This document shows positions 7,951 to 16,197 of a DNA stretch of 64,000 nucleotides, piece by piece. Position numbers and translations under genes: made by a program. The DNA is from Litoreibacter meonggei (GTDB lineage: Bacteria > Pseudomonadota > Alphaproteobacteria > Rhodobacterales > Rhodobacteraceae): NCBI RefSeq assembly GCF_003663885.1, contig NZ_RCCE01000001.1, positions 744,001 to 808,000 on the forward strand, read 5' to 3'. Every line of letters starts with the position of its first letter. The stretch's first letter is position 1. Under the pieces are notes generated by a model. It was not told the origin of the DNA, ran no database searches, and saw only the letters and a list, made by a program, of their open reading frames with translations.

Positions 7951-8145
7951 ATGACACTGAACGCAATGATCAAAAATTTCGCAGCTGACGAATCTGGCGC
8001 AGTAACCGTTGACTGGGTTGTTCTGACCGCAGCCATCGTTGGCCTGGGCATCGCAGTTATGGCTTCTGTTTCCGACGGTCTGGAAGACCTGTCCGGCGAC
8101 ATCGAAGACCAGCTGACTGGCCAAGGTATCTCGACTGTTTTCTAA
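7951..8145 (+). CDS. flp: Flp-type pilin, first copy
   Basis: 64 residues. The leader MTLNAMIKNFAADESG ends at Gly16, the expected prepilin-peptidase site, followed by AVTVDWVVLTAAIVGLGIAV, the hydrophobic helix, and a short acidic tail. In classical Flp pilins the mature protein has Glu5-Tyr6; here the positions are Asp21 and Trp22 (mature D5, W6). The start at 7951 has TTGGAGGG eight bases upstream; a longer in-frame start at 7915 would put the ribosome-binding site inside the gene. A strong terminator follows, so the gene is probably a separate, highly expressed unit and the major pilin. Confidence 0.9.
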   Translation: MTLNAMIKNFAADESGAVTVDWVVLTAAIVGLGIAVMASVSDGLEDLSGDIEDQLTGQGISTVF

Positions 8146-8178
8146 GCTGATCGTCGCCACCCGGCGACTTCAAGTTAA

Positions 8179-8207
8179 GGCCGCGTTCATCATGAACGCG
8201 GCCTTTT
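8179..8207 (+). terminator. Intrinsic terminator after pilin 1
   Basis: Perfect inverted repeat GGCCGCGTTCA / TGAACGCGGCC with a three-base loop, followed by TTTT. It isolates the first pilin gene from the next. Confidence 0.85.
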
Positions 8208-8252
8208 CGCGTTTAGAGGCCTATTCCTTCGCTCAAGCAGCGCACCAACAAA

Positions 8253-8293
8253 GAACCATTCATGTCAAATTCTCGCCCCGATTGCGTGCGACA
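8253..8293 (+). promoter_or_regulatory. Pilin upstream motif, copy 2
   Basis: GAACCATTC, six bases, AATTCTCGCCCCGATTG, then GCGACAC. Block order and spacing are the same as in copy 1 (20 bases from AATTCTC to GCGA). It starts about 140 bases (from AATT) before the second pilin ATG. Confidence 0.5.
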
Positions 8294-8408
8294 CTTCGTG
8301 CTTATCACTACAGCGGCACAACTCGGACTCGACGTTGGCCAGGGCCGCAAGCAACGCTGACTTAATTCAATAGACTAAGACGACGCAAAATCGTTGGAGG
8401 GACAGACT

Positions 8409-8603
8409 ATGACATTGAACACTCTCATAAAAAACTTCGCTGCGGACGAAACAGCTGCCGTGACCCAAGAGATGATGGTGATCGCAGCTGCAGGTGGGTT
8501 CTTGAGCATCGCCGCCATGGTCTATGTTCTCGGCGGCGTGGAGCAGCTGGAGGACGACACTGGCTATCAGCTGAAGGTTCAAGAAAAAGTTACGACATTC
8601 TAA
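8409..8603 (+). CDS. Flp-type pilin, divergent second copy
   Basis: 64 residues, the same length as the first pilin and nearly identical over the first 14 (MTLN.LIKNFAADE). It then departs: the cleavage-site Gly16 is Ala, and the following sequence is AVTQEMMVIAAAGGFLSIAA. Glu is present at mature position 5 (residue 21) but the aromatic residue 6 is Met. The hydrophobic helix is followed by an acidic tail (EQLEDDTG). TTGGAGGGA precedes the ATG, as in copy 1. It may be a minor pilin, a pseudopilin or a poorly processed paralogue. It has its own terminator. Confidence 0.8.
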   Translation: MTLNTLIKNFAADETAAVTQEMMVIAAAGGFLSIAAMVYVLGGVEQLEDDTGYQLKVQEKVTTF

Positions 8604-8632
8604 GCTGTTCGTTCCCGCATAGCAGTATCGAC

Positions 8633-8666
8633 GAGGGACCGCGTTCAATGAACGCGGTCCCTCTTC
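8633..8666 (+). terminator. Intrinsic terminator after pilin 2
   Basis: Inverted repeat GAGGGACCGCGTTCA / TGAACGCGGTCCCTC with a one-base loop and a T-rich tail. Its inner arm GCGTTCA..TGAACGC is the same as in the terminator after pilin 1, which supports duplication of the whole unit. Confidence 0.8.
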
Positions 8667-8762
8667 TCATTACTTGCATCTCAGATTCGTTAAGGTAGGA
8701 GGCGGAAACGGTAAGTTTCTGACTTCGTAGCTAAATGTGGCAGAATTGCCTTATTTCTTCTA

Positions 8763-8787
8763 AATTTCGCCTAAATTCATTGCGATA
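8763..8787 (+). promoter_or_regulatory. Degenerate copy of the pilin upstream motif
   Basis: AATTTCGCC followed after ten bases by GCGATA, 19 bases from block to block (20 in the other copies). It lies 74 bases before the third pilin ATG. Taken with the preceding TAAA at 8761, it also loosely resembles a sigma-28 type promoter (TAAA...GCGATAA). Weak evidence either way. Confidence 0.3.
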
Positions 8788-8836
8788 AAAAACACGTTGT
8801 AATCAAGGCCCCGCGCCTGTTCCGCCGGAGAGTAAA

Positions 8837-9025
8837 ATGAATTATTTAGTATCCCGTTTTTGGGCAGAAGACTCCGGTGCAGTGACCGTTGACTGGGTTA
8901 TCTTGGCCGCAGGTGTTATTGGCTTGGCTTTGGCGTCGATGGGCGTCGTCATTGACGGCACGGAAGATCTAACCGGCGATGTCGAAGCAACTCTCAGCAG
9001 CCCGATGATCAGTACGGCGTTCTAA
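8837..9025 (+). CDS. Flp-type pilin, third copy
   Basis: 62 residues: leader MNYLVSRFWAEDSG ending at Gly14, then AVTVDWVILAAGVIGLALAS and an acidic tail with a DLTGDVEATL segment that resembles the DLSGDIEDQL of copy 1. The mature positions 5-6 are Asp-Trp as in copy 1. A GGAG lies nine bases upstream of the ATG. No terminator is visible after it, so it may be read together with cpaB. Confidence 0.87.
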   Translation: MNYLVSRFWAEDSGAVTVDWVILAAGVIGLALASMGVVIDGTEDLTGDVEATLSSPMISTAF

Positions 9026-9166
9026 TTTCAACGCTGCGCGCGAACCGCCGCCGTAAATCCACGCCATCTCCCACTTTCTGCCGTATTCACCCTGCATGAC
9101 AGGGCCATACGAGTGAGCCTGTCCGATTAAAGCGGCAGGACATTACAAATTTGAAAAGGGGCAAAC

Positions 9167-10000
9167 ATGCGATTGGTATTCGGGTTAGTGCTGGTACTTG
9201 GCGTCGCCTTAGCGGGCTTCGCGGCATATATGGCAAAAAACAGGTTCGACCAATATCAGGCCAAAGTGACAGCTCAAGAGAAATTGCTGAAAAGCAACGT
9301 TCCATTAGAAGCTGTGTTCACCGTCAAGCGTCAGCTCGCATATGGTGAAACGCTGACCAAAGAAGATGTTCAAATCATCGCTTGGCCAAACAACGCTATA
9401 CCTGAAGGTGCGTTTCAGAAAGGTGAGGATTTGTTTCCTGTCAATGGCGCACTTCGTACGGTTCTGCGTGTGATGGAAAAAGACGAAGCCGTTATGGCGT
9501 CAAAAGTGACCGCGCCCGGCGAAGATGCAGGCGTCTCCTCTCGATTGGCCAAAGGGATGCGCGCTTTCGCGTTACGCGTTGACGTGTCCTCCGGCGTGTC
9601 CGGCTTCCTGCGCCCGGGCGACCACGTAGACGTATATTGGACTGGCGACAGCCAAGGTCGCGAAGTTACGAAGCTGATCGACACCCGCCTACAACTTCTT
9701 GCAGTTGACCAGATCGCTGACGGCGACCGCTCCGCGCCAACCATCGCGCGGACTGTAACTGTTGCGGCCTCACCTGCTGAAGTCGGTGCCTTGGCCCAAG
9801 CCCAGTCCTCCGGTCGACTGTCCTTGTCCCTTGTCGGGGCAGGAGACGACACAGAAGTGGCCGCTGTAGAGATCGACCAAAACCAGCTTTTGGGCATTCT
9901 CGAAGAAAAGGCTGTCGAAGCCCAAGCAGCGCGGGTTTGCACGATCAAAACCCGCAAAGGTGCAGAGGTTGTGGAAATCCCAATTCCCTGCGCCGACTAA
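9167..10000 (+). CDS. cpaB: Flp pilus assembly protein CpaB
   Basis: 277 residues. An N-terminal membrane anchor (LVFGLVLVLGVALAGFAAYMA) is followed by a SAF-like domain (PLEAVFTVKRQLAYGETLTKEDVQI, key residues V, G, L, D, V) and the RcpC/CpaB domain (GMRAFALRVD, GFLRPGDHVDVYWTG). The protein sits in the periplasm and helps the secretin CpaC to assemble. The gene lies between the pilins and cpaC, as usual in Tad loci. Confidence 0.93.
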   Translation: MRLVFGLVLVLGVALAGFAAYMAKNRFDQYQAKVTAQEKLLKSNVPLEAVFTVKRQLAYGETLTKEDVQIIAWPNNAIPEGAFQKGEDLFPVNGALRTVLRVMEKDEAVMASKVTAPGEDAGVSSRLAKGMRAFALRVDVSSGVSGFLRPGDHVDVYWTGDSQGREVTKLIDTRLQLLAVDQIADGDRSAPTIARTVTVAASPAEVGALAQAQSSGRLSLSLVGAGDDTEVAAVEIDQNQLLGILEEKAVEAQAARVCTIKTRKGAEVVEIPIPCAD

Positions 10001-10025
10001 AAAACATCAATGTAAGAATGACCTT

Positions 10026-10049
10026 GCGGCACCCTATATTGGGTGCCGC
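10026..10049 (+). terminator. Strong hairpin between cpaB and cpaC
   Basis: GCGGCACCC and GGGTGCCGC form a perfect nine-base stem with a six-base AT loop, followed by TTCATATTT. It may be a terminator, an attenuator or an mRNA-processing element that sets the ratio of cpaB to cpaC transcripts. Confidence 0.6.
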
Positions 10050-10210
10050 TTCATATTTAGCTACCACAATTTGCGTTGTGTTGCGACAGGCCCACATAAA
10101 CGACGCGTGGTAAACACCTGATTCTTGCAATAAAAACGGAATTCGCGCATGGTTCCGGTGAAAATGGGCAAAAGACCCGTTCCACTTAGTGATCAGAGAG
10201 GCAGGATCAC

Positions 10211-11638
10211 ATGAAAATGAAGCAGTTTTTCTGCGCAGGCTTATTCGGCCTCGCACTTACTACAATTGTACCTGAGACAGGGTTCGCGCAGAACCTGAAG
10301 GTGACCAACCAGTCAACGGCACGCAAACTTAATGTTGCAATCAACAGCGCGGTGGTCGTCGAAAGCGACGTCCCCTTTGCCGAGCTTTCCGTTGCAAATC
10401 CGGCTATCGCGGACATCGCGACATTGTCGGATCGTACAATATACGTTTTGGGCAAATCGCCCGGGCGTACAACTTTGACGCTTCTTGGACCGGATGGTCG
10501 CTTGATCACTAACGTGTCCGTGCGGGTATCGCCGGATTTGTCGGAATTCAAAGAGCGCCTGCGCGAAATCCTCCCAGGTGAGAAAATCGAAGTACGCACC
10601 GCAAATGACGGTCTCGTCCTGTCTGGCACGGTCTCAAGCATCGCCAAGCTTGATCGCGCTCTTGATTTGGCGGAGCGCTACGCGCCGTCCGCTGTATCAA
10701 ACCTCATGAGCGTTGGTGGAACTCAGCAAGTCATGCTGAAAGTCCGTTTTGCTGAGATGCGCCGGTCTGTGTCCAAGGATCTGTCTGCCAGCTTAGGCTT
10801 TCAGACTGGTGGTGGCAGGTTTGGCGCCAACGGCTTTACCAACACACTCCAAGCCGGCAACAATCCAGTCACAACCTTCCCCGTCGGTGGCGGCGCGGGT
10901 TCATCTATATCGACACGTGAACGAAACGGTGTGTTCTCTTTCGGCTTCGGCAGTGGCAGCCTTCGCGCTCTTGTTGTTCTGGAAGCCCTTGAAAACAAGG
11001 GTCTCGTGCGCACATTGGCCGAGCCAAACCTGACCGCCCTCTCCGGTCAGGAAGCAACCTTCCTTGCTGGCGGTGAATATCCGATTCCAGTCGTGGACGA
11101 TGGCACAGTCAGCATTAGCTACAAGCCGTTTGGTGTTGAGCTGAAGTTTACGCCAACCGTGTTGGATGAAGACATCATCAATCTTAAACTTGATACGGCA
11201 GTTTCTGGTATTGACCCAACGGTCGTTGTCCAAAACCAAGGTTTCTCGGTTAACGCTTTCTCCAAACGCGCATCCTCGACGGTTGTCGAAATGCGGGATG
11301 GTGAGAGCTTCGCGATCGCTGGCCTTCTCGAGGACGATTTCAAGGATCTTGCCGGACAGGTTCCATGGCTTGGGGATATCCCGGTTCTGGGTGCTTTGTT
11401 CCGCAGCGCAAACTTCGAGCGCCGTCAATCCGAGCTGGTCGTTATCGTGACCGCTCACCTTGTGTCACCAACACGCGGCAACAGCCTCGTGGTGTCGACC
11501 GACCGCATTCGCCCCCCTACCGAGCGTGAGTTCTTCCTGAACGGGAAAGTCGCACGCGAAGTTCGGACACGCCGCACATCGACAGGTGAAGTGGCCCGCC
11601 AGGACTTTTCTGGCTCCTATGGCTATGTTTTGGAGTAA
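10211..11638 (+). CDS. cpaC: Outer-membrane secretin of the Tad pilus, CpaC/RcpA
   Basis: 475 residues. A signal peptide ends near GFAQ. The N-terminal pilus-specific domain (ATLSDRTIYVLGKSPGRTTL) and a BON-like segment (VRTANDGLVLSGTVSS) precede the secretin core. The C-terminal secretin signature is visible around residues 375-415 (VPWLGDIPVLGALFRS, then ELVVIVTAHLV). It forms the gated channel in the outer membrane through which the pilus leaves. A 210-base gap with a hairpin separates it from cpaB, so it may have its own promoter. Confidence 0.95.
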   Translation: MKMKQFFCAGLFGLALTTIVPETGFAQNLKVTNQSTARKLNVAINSAVVVESDVPFAELSVANPAIADIATLSDRTIYVLGKSPGRTTLTLLGPDGRLITNVSVRVSPDLSEFKERLREILPGEKIEVRTANDGLVLSGTVSSIAKLDRALDLAERYAPSAVSNLMSVGGTQQVMLKVRFAEMRRSVSKDLSASLGFQTGGGRFGANGFTNTLQAGNNPVTTFPVGGGAGSSISTRERNGVFSFGFGSGSLRALVVLEALENKGLVRTLAEPNLTALSGQEATFLAGGEYPIPVVDDGTVSISYKPFGVELKFTPTVLDEDIINLKLDTAVSGIDPTVVVQNQGFSVNAFSKRASSTVVEMRDGESFAIAGLLEDDFKDLAGQVPWLGDIPVLGALFRSANFERRQSELVVIVTAHLVSPTRGNSLVVSTDRIRPPTEREFFLNGKVAREVRTRRTSTGEVARQDFSGSYGYVLE

Positions 11639-11644
11639 TATCAG

Positions 11645-12292
11645 ATGCTTAAAACTTCTTCTTCCATCGCTCTGATCGCCGCTCTGACGGTTGGTCTCTC
11701 CGCATGTTCCAACTCTCGCTCAGTTTTTGAGCGTGAGGCTGGCGGTGAACTTGATGAAGGTGGCTTCGGCAATCCCACAATGACCAACACGTTGATTGCC
11801 AATGGCTCGATCTCGGTCGCCGAAACGCTTGGCCATCGCTTTGCCAGCGACGTCAATACGCAGGTGAATTTCGAATTCAACTCGTCCGAGCTGGATGCAA
11901 ACGCACGCGCGGCATTGCTTGAGCAAGCAAATTGGATCAGCCAGTTCCCGGAAGTTCGCTTCCGCGTCTATGGTCATACCGATCTCGTTGGTTCAAATGC
12001 CTCGAACAAATCTCTTGGATTGCGCCGGGCAAATGCGGTCGTTCGCTTTCTGACGTCACAGGGTATCAGCCGCTCCCGTCTCGAGGCCGTCGCTTCGTTT
12101 GGCGAAACCAAGCCAATCATCGCGACAGAAAACCGGGAACGCCGCAATCGTCGCACTGTGACCGAGGTAAGTGGGTTCGTGCCTAACAATCCGATGTTGC
12201 TGAACGGCAAGTACGGTATCATTGTCCAACGCGAGTATGTTCAGACCGCAAAGAGCGCAGAAACGCTCGCACGGGAACGAATAGTGCAATAA
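11645..12292 (+). CDS. OmpA-family lipoprotein in the CpaD position
   Basis: 215 residues. A lipobox is present (VGLSACSN, lipidated Cys near residue 21). The OmpA/MotB peptidoglycan-binding domain covers about residues 75-180: NFEFNSSELDANARAALL, then VRFRVYGHTDLVGSN and LGLRRANAVVRFL with the NRRTVTEV end. It should tie the outer membrane, near the secretin, to peptidoglycan. It starts six bases after cpaC, so the two are co-transcribed. In many Tad loci this slot holds CpaD, a lipoprotein that pilots or stabilises the secretin; this protein may take over that task. Confidence 0.9.
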   Translation: MLKTSSSIALIAALTVGLSACSNSRSVFEREAGGELDEGGFGNPTMTNTLIANGSISVAETLGHRFASDVNTQVNFEFNSSELDANARAALLEQANWISQFPEVRFRVYGHTDLVGSNASNKSLGLRRANAVVRFLTSQGISRSRLEAVASFGETKPIIATENRERRNRRTVTEVSGFVPNNPMLLNGKYGIIVQREYVQTAKSAETLARERIVQ

Positions 12293-12329
12293 CGGAAATA
12301 ATACCTCAGTTTTTCGCTAATTTAGCCCC

Positions 12330-12340
12330 ATTCTCGCCCC
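12330..12340 (+). promoter_or_regulatory. ATTCTCGCCCC element upstream of cpaE
   Basis: The 11-base core of the pilin upstream motif recurs here, about 160 bases before the cpaE start. The flanking blocks are not conserved. It may mark a co-regulated promoter for the inner-membrane assembly genes. Confidence 0.3.
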
Positions 12341-12500
12341 TTTTCCTAAGCATTCCTTGTCATGAGTTAAGCCACAATCCGCGTTAAAACGGCGTGTTGG
12401 TTTAAATACCGCAAACAGTTGGCGGGGGCGCTAACCCTTAACAAAGGTGCCCTCGTTAACACGAACCCGGCCCTGTTTTGGCCAAATGGGATTCTTAGGC

Positions 12501-13757
12501 ATGACGAGCAGTGTAGCTTTACAAACCGAACCGGCACCGATTTCCGCCTGTACCGTCGCTCGCGACGTACAGAACTTCGATCTACTGATTGAGGACATGG
12601 AAACAGAACTTGGCGAAGCATGGGGGGACCTGAGCTTCGAAGACGCCAACGCTTACCTGTCTCAGCCTGACGCTTCGGATTTGCAGTTTATCGCCGTCGC
12701 CGTTGATAACTCAGACGAAAGCAACCTGACACTTGTGGGCGACGTAATAGGTCGCGCCAAAGACGCCGGTGTTAAGGTCATCCTGATTGCCGAAGACGTA
12801 TCGCCTATAGCGCTTCACCAATTGCTGAAGTTGGGCGCGGATGACTTTGTCCCCTACCCTCTTCCAGAAGGTGCGTTGCACGATTCTATCGAGCGCATTA
12901 ATAAGCCAGCCGAAATCGCCGAAGCAGTCCAACTGCCAGAAACAGTCGAAGCACCGATCGTAACTGCAGGCCCCATTGGCACGAATGATGGTGTTGTTCT
13001 ACCTGTTCACGGCCTTGCTGGCGGCGCAGGTGCCTCCACGTTCGCGGTAAATCTGGCTTGGGAATTGGCGACAGTTGAAAAAAAATCAGAGGTAACTGTG
13101 TGCTTGCTAGATCTGGACTTCCAGTTCGGCTCAAGCTCCACCTATCTGGATCTGCCACGACGTGACGCGGTTCTGGAAATGCTGTCCGACATCGAAAGCA
13201 TGGACGATGCTGTATTCCGCTCAACGCTATTGACGTTCAACGACAAGCTTCAGGTCCTAACGGCGCCCGCTGACATGATCCCGTTGGACATGATCGGACC
13301 GGAAGAAATCGAAAAGCTGGTCAATACCGCCCGTCGCAACTTCGACTACGTCATCATCGACATGCCGTCGACGCTTGTTCAATGGACCGAAACGGTTCTG
13401 GGCATGTCTGATGTGTATTTCGGTTTGCTGGAGCTTGATTTGCGCTCCGCCCAAAACACGCTGCGTATGATCCGCGCTCTCAAATCCGAAGACCTGCCAT
13501 ACGAGAAAATCCGCTACGTGCTCAACCGAGCGCCCAAGTTCACCGATTTGTCCGGCAAAAGCCGCGCTAAACGCATGGCGGAAAGTCTTGATATCTCTAT
13601 CGAGCTGCACATGCCTGATGGTGGCAAGCAGGTCGCACAAAGCTGCGATCATGGCCTGCCCCTTGTGGACACCGCCGCCAAAAATCCATTGCGCAAGGAG
13701 ATCGCCAAGCTGGCGCAATCTCTGCACGAAACAAACTTGGCGGAAGCCACAGGATAA
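12501..13757 (+). CDS. cpaE: Tad pilus localisation ATPase CpaE/TadZ
   Basis: About 418 residues from the chosen start. The N-terminal third is a receiver-like atypical domain (AKDAGVKVILIAEDVSPIAL). A ParA/MinD-type ATPase follows, with a deviant Walker A LAGGAGASTFAVNLA near residue 172, and CLLDLDFQFG and DYVIIDMPSTL. The usual signature lysine of KGGxGxT is missing from this loop, as is common in TadZ proteins. It positions the pilus machine at the cell pole. In-frame starts at 12447 and 12486 are possible; I chose 12501, although its ribosome-binding site (TTAGG) is weak. Confidence 0.92.
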   Translation: MTSSVALQTEPAPISACTVARDVQNFDLLIEDMETELGEAWGDLSFEDANAYLSQPDASDLQFIAVAVDNSDESNLTLVGDVIGRAKDAGVKVILIAEDVSPIALHQLLKLGADDFVPYPLPEGALHDSIERINKPAEIAEAVQLPETVEAPIVTAGPIGTNDGVVLPVHGLAGGAGASTFAVNLAWELATVEKKSEVTVCLLDLDFQFGSSSTYLDLPRRDAVLEMLSDIESMDDAVFRSTLLTFNDKLQVLTAPADMIPLDMIGPEEIEKLVNTARRNFDYVIIDMPSTLVQWTETVLGMSDVYFGLLELDLRSAQNTLRMIRALKSEDLPYEKIRYVLNRAPKFTDLSGKSRAKRMAESLDISIELHMPDGGKQVAQSCDHGLPLVDTAAKNPLRKEIAKLAQSLHETNLAEATG

Positions 13758-13772
13758 CAAGAGGTTACCACC

Positions 13773-15218
13773 ATGTTTTCGCGCTACAAAAAACCAGGTG
13801 CCGATCCTAAGGCGCAAGCCGACCCAGCCGCCCTACAGCAAGCTGCGGCCCCAAAGATCAAAGCGCCCAAATCTATGCGCAAGGCCGAGATCAAAGCGCC
13901 TGTCGCCCCCGCTGAGGCCATTGCACAAGACAAAGAGCTTAAGCGCCGCCAGCGTTTAGAAGAGGTCCGCTCGTTACTGCACCATCGCTTGCTCGACAAC
14001 TTGAACCTTGCCGCGTTGGAAAACGCGCCTGAAGCAGATCTCAAAGCGGAGATTGTTTCCATCTGCGCCGAGGGACTTGAAGAACAAGCCATCATCCTGA
14101 CCAAGGAAGAGCGTCAGACACTTCATTCGGAGCTTTTCGACGAAGTTACGGGCCTTGGTCCGCTTGAGCCGCTTCTCAAAGATGATTCCGTCAACGACAT
14201 TCTGGTCAATGGCCCAAATCGCGTATTCGTGGAAGTCGACGGCAAGCTGTCGCTGACCAACACCCGCTTCAAAGACGAAAAACACCTGCTAAGGATCATC
14301 GACAAGATCGTGTCCGCCGTTGGTCGTCGCGTTGATGAATCGAACCCTTACGTGGATGCGCGCCTGAAAGATGGCTCGCGTTTCAACGCTATGGTGCCAC
14401 CGATTGCCGTAGATGGCTCGCTCGTCTCGATCCGGAAATTCAAAAAAGAGAAGCTGGCGATCGACGATCTCGTCAAGTTTGGCGCTTTTTCCGAAGAAAT
14501 GGCCGCCTATCTACAAGCCGCAGTTGCATGTCGGTTAAACGTCATCGTCTCAGGCGGTACGGGGTCGGGTAAAACGACCACGCTGAACGCATTGTCATCC
14601 TTTATCGACAATTCAGAACGCATCCTGACGATCGAGGATACGGCGGAACTTCAACTTCAGCAGGTTCATGTCGGCCGGATGGAAAGCCGCCCTGCCAACG
14701 TCGAAGGCAAGGGTGCTGTATCCCAGCGCGATTGTCTTAAAAACGCCCTTCGTATGCGCCCTGACCGCATCATCGTGGGTGAGACGCGTGGCGAAGAAGT
14801 TATCGACATGTTGCAAGCCATGAACACGGGTCACGACGGCTCAATGACGACAATTCACGCCAACTCGGCGCGTGACGGGGTGTCCCGTCTAGAAAATATG
14901 ATCGCCATGGCTGGTATCGAGATGCCGATCAAGGCCGTCCGCGCGCAAATCTCTTCGGCTGTGAACCTCATTGTGCAGGCGTCGCGCCTGCAAGACGGTT
15001 CGCGTCGCATGGTGTCGATCACAGAGATTACTGGCATGGAAGGCGATGTTATCTCCATGCAGGAGGTCTTTCGCTATCAGCGCTTGGGTCTCCAACCTGA
15101 TGGGAAGATCATCGGCCAGTTTACGCCAACGGGCGTGCGCTCGCACTATTCCGACCGGTTCAAGCAGTGGGGTTACGACCTGCCTGCGTCGATTTACGAA
15201 CCAGTCGCAGCGGAGTAA
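13773..15218 (+). CDS. cpaF: Tad pilus assembly ATPase CpaF/TadA
   Basis: 481 residues. Walker A is [13 protein letters not shown] (residues about 258-270), the Asp box is [10 protein letters not shown], and the Walker B/His box region is [30 protein letters not shown], of which GETRGEE and TGHDGS are the key parts. An N-terminal Ala/Lys/Pro-rich extension of about 60 residues precedes the conserved part. It is a hexameric secretion ATPase that powers pilus extension and probably retraction at the inner membrane. GAGG precedes the ATG, 15 bases after cpaE. Confidence 0.96.
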   Translation: MFSRYKKPGADPKAQADPAALQQAAAPKIKAPKSMRKAEIKAPVAPAEAIAQDKELKRRQRLEEVRSLLHHRLLDNLNLAALENAPEADLKAEIVSICAEGLEEQAIILTKEERQTLHSELFDEVTGLGPLEPLLKDDSVNDILVNGPNRVFVEVDGKLSLTNTRFKDEKHLLRIIDKIVSAVGRRVDESNPYVDARLKDGSRFNAMVPPIAVDGSLVSIRKFKKEKLAIDDLVKFGAFSEEMAAYLQAAVACRLNVIVSGGTGSGKTTTLNALSSFIDNSERILTIEDTAELQLQQVHVGRMESRPANVEGKGAVSQRDCLKNALRMRPDRIIVGETRGEEVIDMLQAMNTGHDGSMTTIHANSARDGVSRLENMIAMAGIEMPIKAVRAQISSAVNLIVQASRLQDGSRRMVSITEITGMEGDVISMQEVFRYQRLGLQPDGKIIGQFTPTGVRSHYSDRFKQWGYDLPASIYEPVAAE

Positions 15219-15224
15219 CCAGTT

Positions 15225-16193
15225 ATGGAAATCAGTTTTGAGCCACTCCTGTACGGCATAATCTTTGTTGCCGTTCTGATGTTGATCGAGGGGATTTACC
15301 TTGTCGTATTCGGCAAATCGATCAGCCTTAACAGCAAGGTCAACCGCCGACTCGATATGATCTCGAAGGGCGGGTCGCGCGAAAAGGTTCTTGAGCAGCT
15401 CCGCAAAGAGATGAACCAGCACATGAATTCGGGCGGTATTCCGCTCTATTCCATGCTGGCCGACAAGGCGTTGCGCGCCAATATCGCCTTCACACCCATG
15501 GCGTTGATCGGAATGATGTTCGTCCTCGCAGGCGTCATTTTTGCGATTTTGAGCCAAATGACCGAAGCCGCTGCCCCGGTGCGTGGCCTCATAGCGCTTG
15601 CGATGGGGATTGGTGCAGTTTTTGTCTGGGTGAACAACAAATGCAAAAAACGCCTCGCCCTGATGGAAGAGCAATTGCCTGATGCTATTGAGTTGATGGT
15701 ACGGTCCCTTCGTGTTGGACACCCGTTTGCCTCCGCCATCAATATCGTTGCGAAAGAAGTCGCTGATCCGCTGGGTACAGAATTTGGCGTTATTGCAGAC
15801 GAATCCGCTTATGGCCGTGACGTCTCCGAGAGCCTCAAGCATTTGGCAGAACGCATGGATATGCAGGATTTGCGTTTCCTCGCGGTGGCGGTGACCATTC
15901 AACAAACCTCCGGTGGTAACTTGGCAGAGATCTTGCACGGACTGTCTCAGGTGATCCGCGCACGCTTCAAACTGTTCCGTCGCGTGAAGGCCATCACGGC
16001 AGAAGCCAAGTGGTCAGGCATGTTCCTGTCGGTCTTCCCCCTTCTGGCACTGGTCGGCATCAACATCATGGAGCCGGACTACTACACCGAGGTCAAAGAA
16101 ACCGAATTCTTCATTCCCGCGTGTATCGTGGTGGGCGTGTTCCTTGTGGTGAACATGGTTTTCATGCGCATCATGGTCAACATCAAGGTGTAA
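15225..16193 (+). CDS. tadB: Tad inner-membrane platform protein TadB
   Basis: 322 residues with an N-terminal helix (LLYGIIFVAVLMLIEGIYLVVF), a helix pair around residues 90-130 and two C-terminal helices. The type II secretion F domain lies between: MEEQLPDAIELMVRSLRVGH and LAVAVTIQQTSGGNLAEIL. Together with TadC it forms the membrane platform on which CpaF acts. It follows cpaF by six bases and precedes tadC by four. Confidence 0.94.
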   Translation: MEISFEPLLYGIIFVAVLMLIEGIYLVVFGKSISLNSKVNRRLDMISKGGSREKVLEQLRKEMNQHMNSGGIPLYSMLADKALRANIAFTPMALIGMMFVLAGVIFAILSQMTEAAAPVRGLIALAMGIGAVFVWVNNKCKKRLALMEEQLPDAIELMVRSLRVGHPFASAINIVAKEVADPLGTEFGVIADESAYGRDVSESLKHLAERMDMQDLRFLAVAVTIQQTSGGNLAEILHGLSQVIRARFKLFRRVKAITAEAKWSGMFLSVFPLLALVGINIMEPDYYTEVKETEFFIPACIVVGVFLVVNMVFMRIMVNIKV

Positions 16194-16197
16194 TGAG

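Noticed and set aside
12430-12456. TTAAC repeats before cpaE as a CtrA site
   Set aside because: The two TTAA elements are 14 bases apart, not the seven of the consensus.
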